Source: Flavobacterium sp. SUN046
GTDB lineage: Bacteria > Bacteroidota > Bacteroidia > Flavobacteriales > Flavobacteriaceae
DNA length: 64,000 nucleotides
Direction: 5' to 3'
Assembly: GCF_028867965.1 (NCBI RefSeq)
Contig: NZ_JAPQNT010000001.1
Span: forward strand, 1-64,000
The notes under the pieces are model-generated. The model was not told the origin of the DNA, did not search any database, and saw nothing but the letters and a program-made list of their open reading frames with translations. Both the position numbers and the translations under genes were made by a program. This document shows, piece after piece, positions 27,577-35,907 of the stretch; the first letter of the stretch is position 1, and each line of letters begins with the position of its first letter.

Positions 27577-27678
27577 AGAAGCGAATGGCTCGGGCATTTT
27601 TGCAAACCCTATTCCTGCCTTACATTAAATCTTTGTCTCTAAAAAAAGAGCCAAAGGATACCATTTCAGTCAGGGCTA
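27577..27678 (-). repeat. Dispersed intergenic element, reversed copy (copy C)
   Basis: On the minus strand it reads CTAGCCCTGACTGAAATGGT, then a central arm, then GGCAGGAATAGGGTTTGCAA and aatgcccgagccattcgctt. The arm ATCCTTTGGCTCT pairs with AGAGACAAAGAT across a T-rich loop. The end blocks match copies at 22250-22330 and 57528-57660. Confidence 0.85.
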
Positions 27679-27734
27679 GAAAGCAATCGTCTTCTATAAA
27701 ATTAAAATTCTGAAAAAATGTCAGTTTTAAACCA

Positions 27735-27750
27735 TTGGCATAATTTCTGA
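27735..27750 (+). promoter_or_regulatory. Sigma-54-like -24/-12 site before groES
   Basis: TTGGCATAATTTCTGA resembles the sigma-54 pattern TGGCAC-N5-TTGC: GG and the downstream GA are exactly 10 bases apart, where the canonical element has GC. A CTGA/TCAG inverted repeat (27710-27724) lies just upstream. It is 52 bp before the groES ATG. The -12 mismatch keeps this tentative. Confidence 0.4.
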
Positions 27751-27801
27751 ACAGAAGAAAACACAAACAAAAATTTTAATTAATACTAAAATAGAAACAT
27801 T

Positions 27802-28077
27802 ATGGCATTGAATATTAAACCGCTTTCAGACCGCGTTATTGTGGAACCAGCAGCTGCCGAAACCCAAACAGCTTCTGGAATTATTATTCCAGACACAGCC
27901 AAAGAAAAACCTCAAAAAGGAACTGTTCTTGCAGTTGGAAACGGCAAAAAAGACGAACCATTAACTGTAAAAGTTGGCGACACCGTTCTTTACGGAAAAT
28001 ATGCAGGAACCGATTTAAAATTTGAAGGAAAAGATTATCTAATCATGCGTGAAGACGATATTCTTGCAATAATCTAA
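27802..28077 (+). CDS. groS: Co-chaperonin GroES
   Basis: A 91-residue co-chaperonin. It has the conserved N-terminus [12 protein letters not shown], the mobile loop [19 protein letters not shown] (read in part) and the [14 protein letters not shown] strand. Seven subunits cap the GroEL ring during ATP-driven folding. It is followed after 78 bp by groEL. Confidence 0.98.
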   Translation: MALNIKPLSDRVIVEPAAAETQTASGIIIPDTAKEKPQKGTVLAVGNGKKDEPLTVKVGDTVLYGKYAGTDLKFEGKDYLIMREDDILAII

Positions 28078-28143
28078 ATTTGTTTCAGGTTTCAAGTTAG
28101 AAACCAATCTGAAACTTCAAACTTTAAACTAAAAAAACTTTAA

Positions 28144-29787
<1,644 letters not shown>

Positions 29788-29827
29788 TTTAGAAGTACGA
29801 AGTTTTAAATACAAAGTACGAACAAAA

Positions 29828-29870
29828 AAATATCCGTCTTGTTGAAATAACGAGACGGATATTTTATTTT
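29828..29870. terminator. Bidirectional terminator between groEL and the DedA gene
   Basis: AAATATCCGTCTTGTT pairs with AACGAGACGGATATTT (29828-29864), 16 bp with one G-U pair. T-rich sequence follows on the plus strand and a seven-A run precedes it, so it can stop both groEL and the convergent DedA transcript. Confidence 0.85.
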
Positions 29871-29885
29871 ATATAATTCAATAAA

Positions 29886-30563
29886 TTACTCTATATGAAC
29901 TCTTTTCTTAAGCAGCTTCCATAAAACAGGAACCGTTGTAAGGGCAACTATTCCGATAACAATATATTCGATATAATGTTTTAAATCAATACCAAATTGA
30001 TTTTTGAAAAGTTCATACAAATAATGGCCAGCGAAAGTCATTGTAAACGACCACAAAATAGAACCTAAAATGGTAAAGAACATGAATTTCTTTTTATCCA
30101 TTTCTACAATTCCAGCAACTACTGGCGCAAAGGTTCTTACAATGGGTAAAAATCTGGCAAATACTATAGCTTTAGTTCCATATTTATCAAAGAAATCTTT
30201 CGATTGAAACAAGTATTTTTTCTTAAAAAAGAAACTGTCTTCACGTTTAAATAAATACGAACCACTTTTAGATCCAACCCAATAGCCAAGCATGTTTCCG
30301 AAAATTCCCATTAGTGAAATCAATGCTGCCAAAAAAGTAATATTCAAAAACTCACTTCCGGTAGAAATATCTTTCATCAATGCTTCGCTGTAAATTCCGC
30401 AAAGGAATAACAAACTATCGCCTGGCAAAAAGAATCCTGCAAGCAAACCAGTTTCTGCAAAAACTATAAAAAGCACAACATATAATCCAATTTTGATTCC
30501 GCCGAGTTCTAATAAAATATAGAATTCAGGATTAAAAAGTTGTTTCCAGTCGAAATGAGTCAT
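29886..30563 (-). CDS. DedA family membrane protein
   Basis: A 225-residue multi-span inner-membrane protein of the DedA/SNARE-associated (VTT) family. Diagnostic segments are ETGLLAGFFLPGDSLLF near residues 37-53 and FARFLPIVRTFAPVVAGI near 137-154, with the conserved arginines. About five membrane helices. DedA proteins support membrane homeostasis, and some act as polyprenyl phosphate or phospholipid flippases. The specific role here is unknown. It is monocistronic and convergent with groEL. Confidence 0.92.
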   Translation of the reverse strand: MTHFDWKQLFNPEFYILLELGGIKIGLYVVLFIVFAETGLLAGFFLPGDSLLFLCGIYSEALMKDISTGSEFLNITFLAALISLMGIFGNMLGYWVGSKSGSYLFKREDSFFFKKKYLFQSKDFFDKYGTKAIVFARFLPIVRTFAPVVAGIVEMDKKKFMFFTILGSILWSFTMTFAGHYLYELFKNQFGIDLKHYIEYIVIGIVALTTVPVLWKLLKKRVHIE

Positions 30564-30632
30564 AACTACTTTGGGTATTATTTCAGATTGTGAAAGTAAT
30601 TATAAATACGCTTTCATACAATTAAATTTATG

Positions 30633-30974
30633 TTATTTTCTTTCATACTGACAACAACTGTGTAGTTTCTCATAATCAGAATTTGTTGCTTTTACTTCAT
30701 CTGTATCATGACCAACTTTAGCAATAGCTTTTTTAACATCTAAAATCGAGCATTTCTCTTCGTTTATAATCAAACTCAATTGATGTGATTCAATATCCCA
30801 AACTGCCGATTTTACTCCAGCAACTGATAACGATGCTTTTTCAATTCGTTTTTTACACAAATCACAATTGCCGTTTACTTCAATAGTGTGTTTTGCGTTT
30901 TTGTTTTTTTTATCTTGTGCTTGTGTTGAAAATGCCACAAATAGTAACATTAATCCTAGAATTGTATTTTTCAT
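30633..30974 (-). CDS. Exported heavy-metal-associated (HMA) domain protein
   Basis: A 113-residue protein with a signal peptide ending in FSTQAQ, a basic linker, and an HMA domain: GNCDLCKKRIEKA with a CxxC metal site (CDLC), then the usual VAGVKSAVWDIESH and VKKAIAKVGHDTD. A C-terminal CC pair (HSCCQYERK) may add a metal site. HMA domains carry Cu(I) or Zn(II). Being exported, it may bind metal in the periplasm. Upstream on the same strand is a TonB receptor and a Cys-rich HYC_CC_PP protein, suggesting a shared metal function. Confidence 0.87.
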   Translation of the reverse strand: MKNTILGLMLLFVAFSTQAQDKKNKNAKHTIEVNGNCDLCKKRIEKASLSVAGVKSAVWDIESHQLSLIINEEKCSILDVKKAIAKVGHDTDEVKATNSDYEKLHSCCQYERK

Positions 30975-31301
30975 ATTTGTTATTTTTATTGTTATAATTT
31001 TTTAGAACACAGATTTGAGAAATTAGAGAAATCTTGAAAATTAATCTGTGCTATTAAAAATTGTTATACCTTAATTTACTTTTTTTTAGAACGCAGATTT
31101 AAGAAATTAGAGAAATTATTAAAATCTTTGAAGTTTCTTAAATTTCTTAAATCTGCGTAACTGTTTTTTTATTTACTCTTAACATTAATTCGACTTCACT
31201 CAGTATTACAGACCTCAATAAAGATATATTTTAATTAGTTTAATTTTAAATAACCTAATTTGTGCAAATTCGTGAAATTCGTGCGAAAAACTTTTTATTT
31301 A
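30975..31301. other. Intergenic patchwork of degenerate dispersed repeats
   Basis: A 327-bp gap without genes. It contains two direct copies of ttagaac(a/g)cagattt(g/a)agaa at about 31002 and 31086, a long hairpin (31091-31158), a ttcgacttcactcagt block at about 31188 resembling the one after rpoD (52121), and aattcgtgaaattcgtgcga near 31268. Confidence 0.6.
31091..31158. repeat. Long imperfect inverted repeat
   Basis: ACGCAGATTTAAGAAATTag (31091-31110) and its partner ending AAATTTCTTAAATCTGCGT at 31158 can form a stem of about 25 bp with a few mismatches and a loop of about 18 bases. It could be a terminator or a remnant of a mobile palindrome. Confidence 0.7.
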
Positions 31302-33308
31302 TTATTTTATTTTAAATCGTAAACCAGCATAAAACATTCTTCCAAAAACTGGAGCATAAATAATTGAGGTATCAAAATTCGCTCCAAAAGGATTATTTGC
31401 TCCTAAAATTGCTTTATCTTGACGGTAATTTCCAATATTTTCGCCGCCAACATAAACCTCAAAAGTTTTTGAAAAAGTTCTCGTGATTTGTGTATTCATA
31501 ATTGAAAATGATGGAGAAAATTCTGGTAATCTATCCGGATTTGAGTTAGTTGCAGTATTTGGTAATTGCTGTTTTCCTAACCAATTCCATGTGTAATCAA
31601 ATTTCCATTGATGTCCGTTATCAGAAATGTGCGTTTCATATTCTAAATTTCCGAATAAACGATGTTTAGCTTGCAACGGTCGCTGAAAACTTCCTGACAA
31701 ATAATCAGTGGAAATATCATAATATTTGTATGCTGTTCTCAAATTCAAATGTTTGATAATCTCATAATTGAAATCCAATTGAAAACTATTAGCAAATGAC
31801 TTTCCTTTCAAATTGTAAAACAATACTTGTTGCGGACTTTGCATTACATCAACAATCGCTTGATTTTGAAAATCGGTTCGATAGAAATCCAAAGTAACAT
31901 CAGCAGCTTTACCTAATAATTTGAAATTTTGTGTAAAACTTAGTCCGTAATTCCATGCTATTTCTGGATTCAAACCGTAGATTTTTCCATTTGTATCTAA
32001 AACAGAAAATGCTCTTGAACTTCCAAAAAGATTCTGATTTTCGGCAAAAATATTTGCGGCACGTTTTCCTCTTCCAGCAGAAAACCGGATTACTGCTTTT
32101 TCCCACGGATTGTATCTTACGTGCAATCGTGGTGTTGCAAAAAAGCCTAATCGATTGTGATAATCCATTCTTCCGCCTAAAATAAAACTGAATTTATCGT
32201 TGTTGTCATAAGTATATTCAAAGAAAGCTCCGACCGAATTATCAATCCGACTTACATCGGCAAGATTTACAAATTCGGAATAATTATCGTTAGTGAAATT
32301 CAAACCAGTAGCAAATTTGTGCATTGTATTATTAATTATCGAATTGAAAATTAGGTTCGAATAATAACTTTGTTGCTTGATATTGTATTGGTTCAAACCA
32401 AAATAAGAATCTTGATTGTGGTTGCTGTACGCATTTTGCCATCCAATACTTTGATACGGCATATCTTTAAAAACATAACCAACTTTTGAGGTAAAATCAA
32501 ATCGATTGGTATTGATTTCTGAACCCCAATAATTGGTAGTTAATTTATCTCTATTTTTATCAAAATCCAATTGCCCGGTTTGTTTTTCGTCTTTCATGTA
32601 TTTGAAATTGATAAACGAAACCCAGCCAGTTTCAGGATTAGAATACTGCCAACGATTGACAACATTGACTTGTTTCCCAAGCGGATTGTCTAAAAATCCA
32701 TCATTATTCATATCATTTTTTGCCACACGAGTATTTCCGTGAAGGTACAAACTCGATGCCCAATGATCTGAAATTTTTCTGTTAAAATGAGTATTTAATT
32801 CAAACCTAAAGTCGCTTGCTCCATAAGCATTCAAGAAAAACGGAATGTCTTTCATAGGTTTGATTAATTCGGTATTAATTTGACCCGAAATACTTTCGTA
32901 GCCATTAACAACGCTTCCTGTACCTTTAGTAATTTGAATGCTTTCTACCCAAGTTCCGGGCGTGAATGACAATCCGTAAGCTTGCGACGCACCACGAACC
33001 GATGGAATATTTTCTTCGGTAATCATTAAATATGGTGACGTTAAACCTAACATTTTTATTTGTTTGGTGCCAGTCAAAGCATCTGAAAAATTTACATCAA
33101 TTGACGGATTGGTTTCAAAACTTTCTGCCAAATTACAGCAGGCAGCTTTTAGTAATTCTTTACTTGAAACCACAGTTGTATTTATTGTTTTTGTGAGTGA
33201 TTTTCGTATTCCTTTGTTAGCTACAGTTACTTTAACCGTATCTAATTTTACTTGAGAAGTAACTGTAAAAGAAAGGGTTAACATTAAAAATAATGTTATT
33301 TTTTTCAT
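31302..33308 (-). CDS. TonB-dependent outer-membrane receptor, probably metal-related
   Basis: A 668-residue receptor with a signal peptide, a plug domain from about residue 45 to 150 (NPSIDVNFSDALTGTKQIKMLG; GTGSVVNGYESISGQINTEL) and a C-terminal beta-barrel ending in the aromatic-rich FYAGLRFKIK. No CarboxypepD or STN domain is present. A CC pair (KAACCNLAESF) near residue 57 marks a family commonly next to HMA and HYC_CC_PP proteins in Bacteroidetes. I infer copper or another heavy metal as cargo; the sequence does not prove it. Confidence 0.88.
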   Translation of the reverse strand: MKKITLFLMLTLSFTVTSQVKLDTVKVTVANKGIRKSLTKTINTTVVSSKELLKAACCNLAESFETNPSIDVNFSDALTGTKQIKMLGLTSPYLMITEENIPSVRGASQAYGLSFTPGTWVESIQITKGTGSVVNGYESISGQINTELIKPMKDIPFFLNAYGASDFRFELNTHFNRKISDHWASSLYLHGNTRVAKNDMNNDGFLDNPLGKQVNVVNRWQYSNPETGWVSFINFKYMKDEKQTGQLDFDKNRDKLTTNYWGSEINTNRFDFTSKVGYVFKDMPYQSIGWQNAYSNHNQDSYFGLNQYNIKQQSYYSNLIFNSIINNTMHKFATGLNFTNDNYSEFVNLADVSRIDNSVGAFFEYTYDNNDKFSFILGGRMDYHNRLGFFATPRLHVRYNPWEKAVIRFSAGRGKRAANIFAENQNLFGSSRAFSVLDTNGKIYGLNPEIAWNYGLSFTQNFKLLGKAADVTLDFYRTDFQNQAIVDVMQSPQQVLFYNLKGKSFANSFQLDFNYEIIKHLNLRTAYKYYDISTDYLSGSFQRPLQAKHRLFGNLEYETHISDNGHQWKFDYTWNWLGKQQLPNTATNSNPDRLPEFSPSFSIMNTQITRTFSKTFEVYVGGENIGNYRQDKAILGANNPFGANFDTSIIYAPVFGRMFYAGLRFKIK

Positions 33309-33362
33309 TTTAAATAAGTATTAATGTTTAAAATAGTTTAGTAACAATTTAAAACATTAAAA

Positions 33363-33764
33363 TTACGCGTAAAAGGTATATTGGCTGTACAAGAGATATA
33401 ATGGCGGTGCATTGGCATCGCAATAATAAGTTGAAATATCTCTTTTGGTGAAGTGTTTTTTATTTATAAATGTAATTGGTTTCCAATCATTAAAAACCAA
33501 GTTATAATTAGAATCAACGGAAGTAATCTTGACTACAATCTGATCTGATTTTTCGGTAGACTTTATGATTTTATTCTTGCAACATTTGGATTCTTTTTCA
33601 ATAGTTCCGCAACAATCTTTTTCTATTTCATGAGAATTAGAAGCAGTGTTTATAGAAACAGATGCAATTTCATCATCGCAATAATGTACATTAAAAGCCA
33701 ATCCTAAATTGGAAACCAATAGGAAAATGGTTAAAAGTATACTTATGTGCTTTTTAAAAATCAT
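33363..33764 (-). CDS. HYC_CC_PP family protein
   Basis: A 133-residue exported protein. After the signal peptide it shows the three marks of the family: HYC (residues 28-30), CC pairs (DCCGTIEKESKCCKNK) and a late PP (NAPPLYLLYSQ). The cysteines probably bind metal. The family is limited to Bacteroidetes and typically precedes TonB receptors, as here, 54 bp upstream of one. Function not established. Confidence 0.85.
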   Translation of the reverse strand: MIFKKHISILLTIFLLVSNLGLAFNVHYCDDEIASVSINTASNSHEIEKDCCGTIEKESKCCKNKIIKSTEKSDQIVVKITSVDSNYNLVFNDWKPITFINKKHFTKRDISTYYCDANAPPLYLLYSQYTFYA

Positions 33765-33810
33765 AATGCAAAGCTAATAATTGTTTTAAAAACCAACTCT
33801 TAAAATAGTG

Positions 33811-34254
33811 TTATTTTATTTTCTTCTGATAGTAAAAGGCAGGAATAAATAGCATTACAAATATTGGTTGAATAATGAATCTTCTGATGTAAAAAAGATT
33901 CATTTTGTTAGTTTCTCCAAATTTTAAAAGAACAAAAAAGAAACTTATCATTAAAATAATTCCCAAAACAGAAAATAAGAAAATAGAAAATTTTAGAATT
34001 TTAGAATCATTAAAAACCAATCGAATTAAGCCTAAAGAAATAATTGAATTCAAATAATATCGAAATCCTAAACTAAAAAATAATTTAATTGTATTGATTT
34101 TCGGTAAAAGTGTGTTGGTATAATTTGATTTAAAATAATTTAAAAATGGATCATAAAAAAGAGTGTCTTCCAATGCTCGTACAGCAATAAGAAGAAAAAT
34201 TAAAAACAGTCCAACAACAACTTTTAGCTTATTATTTAGTAGATTTTTTAGCAT
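33811..34254 (-). CDS. Exosortase F system-associated membrane protein
   Basis: A 147-residue membrane protein with about four hydrophobic helices. The EDTLFYDPFLNYFKS segment after the first helix is typical of the protein encoded next to exosortase XrtF in Flavobacteria. The ATG at 34254 is preferred; an upstream ATG at 34299 would extend it 15 residues further into xrtF. The chosen start overlaps the xrtF stop by 23 bp, so the two are translationally linked. Role in exosortase function unknown. Confidence 0.8.
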   Translation of the reverse strand: MLKNLLNNKLKVVVGLFLIFLLIAVRALEDTLFYDPFLNYFKSNYTNTLLPKINTIKLFFSLGFRYYLNSIISLGLIRLVFNDSKILKFSIFLFSVLGIILMISFFFVLLKFGETNKMNLFYIRRFIIQPIFVMLFIPAFYYQKKIK

Positions 34255-34786
34255 AAAACGAATATTTATTAACCCAAATAACCCATAACAAAAAGACAAT
34301 TCCGTAAATAAACAACGGAAAAATCACACCATGCAATATATGTTCATATTCTGGATAATGAAAAATTGACATACAAAGCAGCGCAATCCTGAGAACATTA
34401 AAAACATGAATTAGTAAACTCCCAATGACTATAAATAAAATCGTTTGCTTAAATTTTCCTGTAAAAGCAATAACAAAACTAATAAAAAGTATAATCACAC
34501 TTACCGCGTTACAACCTTCGATAATTCTAGCAACCCATTTGTTATGATAAAATAATTTTACACTTGCTTCATTTTCATTAGGCATTGTAAAAGACTGATT
34601 GTCAAAAACAGAAAGTACTTTTTGAGATTGATTGGCTACCACTTTAGTAAATCCATCAACTTCAAAATAGCGTTCGTTAAACTGACCAAGATAAAATTGA
34701 TAAATTAAAGTAAGTGCCAAATAGCTTAAAGCAAATTTGGTTAAGAAAATTAAAAAGGGTTTAAATTGAATTATGTACTCTTTCAA
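34232..34786 (-). CDS. xrtF: Exosortase XrtF
   Basis: A 184-residue multi-span membrane protease/transpeptidase of the exosortase/archaeosortase family, XrtF type. The catalytic triad is visible: Cys92 in EGCNAVS, Arg133 in VLRIALL and His152 in EHILHGV. Exosortases cut a C-terminal tripartite sorting signal in exported proteins; the XrtF substrates are poorly known. The start is TTG at 34786 (then KEYIIQFKP), since no in-frame ATG precedes the first helix. It is cotranscribed with its associated small membrane protein. Confidence 0.88.
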   Translation of the reverse strand: MKEYIIQFKPFLIFLTKFALSYLALTLIYQFYLGQFNERYFEVDGFTKVVANQSQKVLSVFDNQSFTMPNENEASVKLFYHNKWVARIIEGCNAVSVIILFISFVIAFTGKFKQTILFIVIGSLLIHVFNVLRIALLCMSIFHYPEYEHILHGVIFPLFIYGIVFLLWVIWVNKYSFYAKKSTK

Positions 34787-34834
34787 AATATAAATTTTAA
34801 CAAATTTTAGGTAAATGTAAGAAATTACAATGAT

Positions 34835-34842
34835 TACTTTTG
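34835..34842 (+). promoter_or_regulatory. -7 element of the GAF/fRMsr gene
   Basis: TACTTTTG matches TAnnTTTG. It lies downstream of the first in-frame ATG (34830) and 14 bp before the second (34857), which supports the second as the true start. Confidence 0.55.
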
Positions 34843-34856
34843 TAAAAAAATTGATT

Positions 34857-35312
34857 ATGAATTTCGAAAATTTAAAAACAGAAGTAAAAACTATACTTTC
34901 AGCAGAAAATTTAAGCCGCGATGAAAAACTAAAAAATCTATGTCAGTTTCTGACCGACAACATAGATTATTACAATTGGGTTGGCTTTTATTTTGCCAAT
35001 CACGAAGCTAAAACGCTACACCTTGGACCTTATGTTGGTGCCGAAACTGATCATACTGTAATTCCATTTGGAAAAGGAATTTGCGGACAAGTAGCCGAAT
35101 CGAATGCTAATTTTGTAGTGCCAGATGTTGCAGCACAAGACAATTATATCGCTTGCAGCTTTACTGTTAAGTCAGAAATTGTAGTTCCTTTGTTTGTAAA
35201 CGGAATTAATATCGGTCAAATAGACATTGATAGTCACGTAATTGATCCATTTACAGAAAAAGATGAACGTTTTTTAGAGTTTGTAAATGAGCAAGTTGCA
35301 AAATTATTTTAA
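34857..35312 (+). CDS. GAF-domain protein, free methionine-R-sulfoxide reductase-like
   Basis: A 151-residue single GAF-domain protein of the fRMsr (YebR) type, which reduces free methionine-(R)-sulfoxide. Family segments are YNWVGFYF, IPFGKGICGQVAES, VVPDV, YIAC and SEIVVPLF, then IGQIDIDS. Two of the three usual cysteines are present: Cys76 (GICG) and Cys100 (IAC, the catalytic position). The third, expected just before IPFGKG, is absent (TDHTV). It stands alone between xrtF and rpsO. Confidence 0.85.
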   Translation: MNFENLKTEVKTILSAENLSRDEKLKNLCQFLTDNIDYYNWVGFYFANHEAKTLHLGPYVGAETDHTVIPFGKGICGQVAESNANFVVPDVAAQDNYIACSFTVKSEIVVPLFVNGINIGQIDIDSHVIDPFTEKDERFLEFVNEQVAKLF

Positions 35313-35372
35313 TTAAATTTCAATACATTATAACAATTCACTCATCAAATTGGAATTTGGAATTTAAAAGAT

Positions 35373-35401
35373 TGGAATTTAAAAAATAAATTTTATCTTT
35401 G
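35373..35401 (+). promoter_or_regulatory. Promoter of rpsO
   Basis: TTG at 35373-35375 and TATCTTTG at 35394-35401 are separated by 18 bp, matching the Bacteroidetes housekeeping pattern. The leader to the rpsO ATG is about 50 nt. Confidence 0.65.
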
Positions 35402-35458
35402 CACCCGAATTGAGATAGTCTTGATTCATACATAATAATCATTTAAAATAATATTGGA

Positions 35459-35728
35459 ATGTATTTAAGTAAAGAAAAAAAAGCTGAAATCTTCGCTCAA
35501 CACGGAGGAAAAGCTGAAAATACTGGTTCTACAGAAGGACAAGTAGCATTATTCACATTTAGAATCTCTCACTTAACAGAGCACTTGAAAAAAAATCGTC
35601 ATGATTACAATACTGAGCGTTCATTAGTTCTTTTGGTAGGTAAAAGAAGAAGTCTTCTTGACTATTTAAAGAAAAAAGATGTTGTTAAGTATCGTGAGCT
35701 TATCAAAGAATTAGGGATTAGAAAATAA
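35459..35728 (+). CDS. rpsO: 30S ribosomal protein S15
   Basis: An 89-residue S15 protein that binds 16S rRNA in the platform of the small subunit. Conserved segments are AEIFAQHGGKAENTGSTEGQ in part, ISHLTEHLKKNRHDY and RRSLLDYLKKKD. Length is exactly that of the family. A terminator and a 179-bp gap separate it from pnp. Confidence 0.98.
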   Translation: MYLSKEKKAEIFAQHGGKAENTGSTEGQVALFTFRISHLTEHLKKNRHDYNTERSLVLLVGKRRSLLDYLKKKDVVKYRELIKELGIRK

Positions 35729-35741
35729 TTCATATAAAAAT

Positions 35742-35768
35742 GAGGTGCTTTGTCGCCTCTTTTTTTTT
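35742..35768 (+). terminator. Terminator after rpsO
   Basis: GAGGTG (35742-35747) pairs with CGCCTC (35754-35759) including one G-U pair, followed by nine T residues. It should reduce or end readthrough into pnp. Confidence 0.75.
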
Positions 35769-35856
35769 ACAATAATAATACGCTTTTTAAAAAAAGTTTG
35801 GTTTTTCATTGGGTTTTAGGCAGTAACTACGCCACACAAACAACACAACTACTCGT

Positions 35857-35874
35857 GTCCGCTGACAGGCGGAC
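35857..35874. repeat. Palindromic repeat in the pnp leader
   Basis: GTCCGCTGACAGGCGGAC forms a 6-bp stem (GTCCGC / GCGGAC). It is GC-rich against a 30% GC background, as is the palindrome that splits the tRNA copy at 56519-56538. It lies 33 bp before the pnp ATG. Confidence 0.6.
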
Positions 35875-35907
35875 TAAAACCAATGTTAAATCAATAACAA
35901 AAAAATT

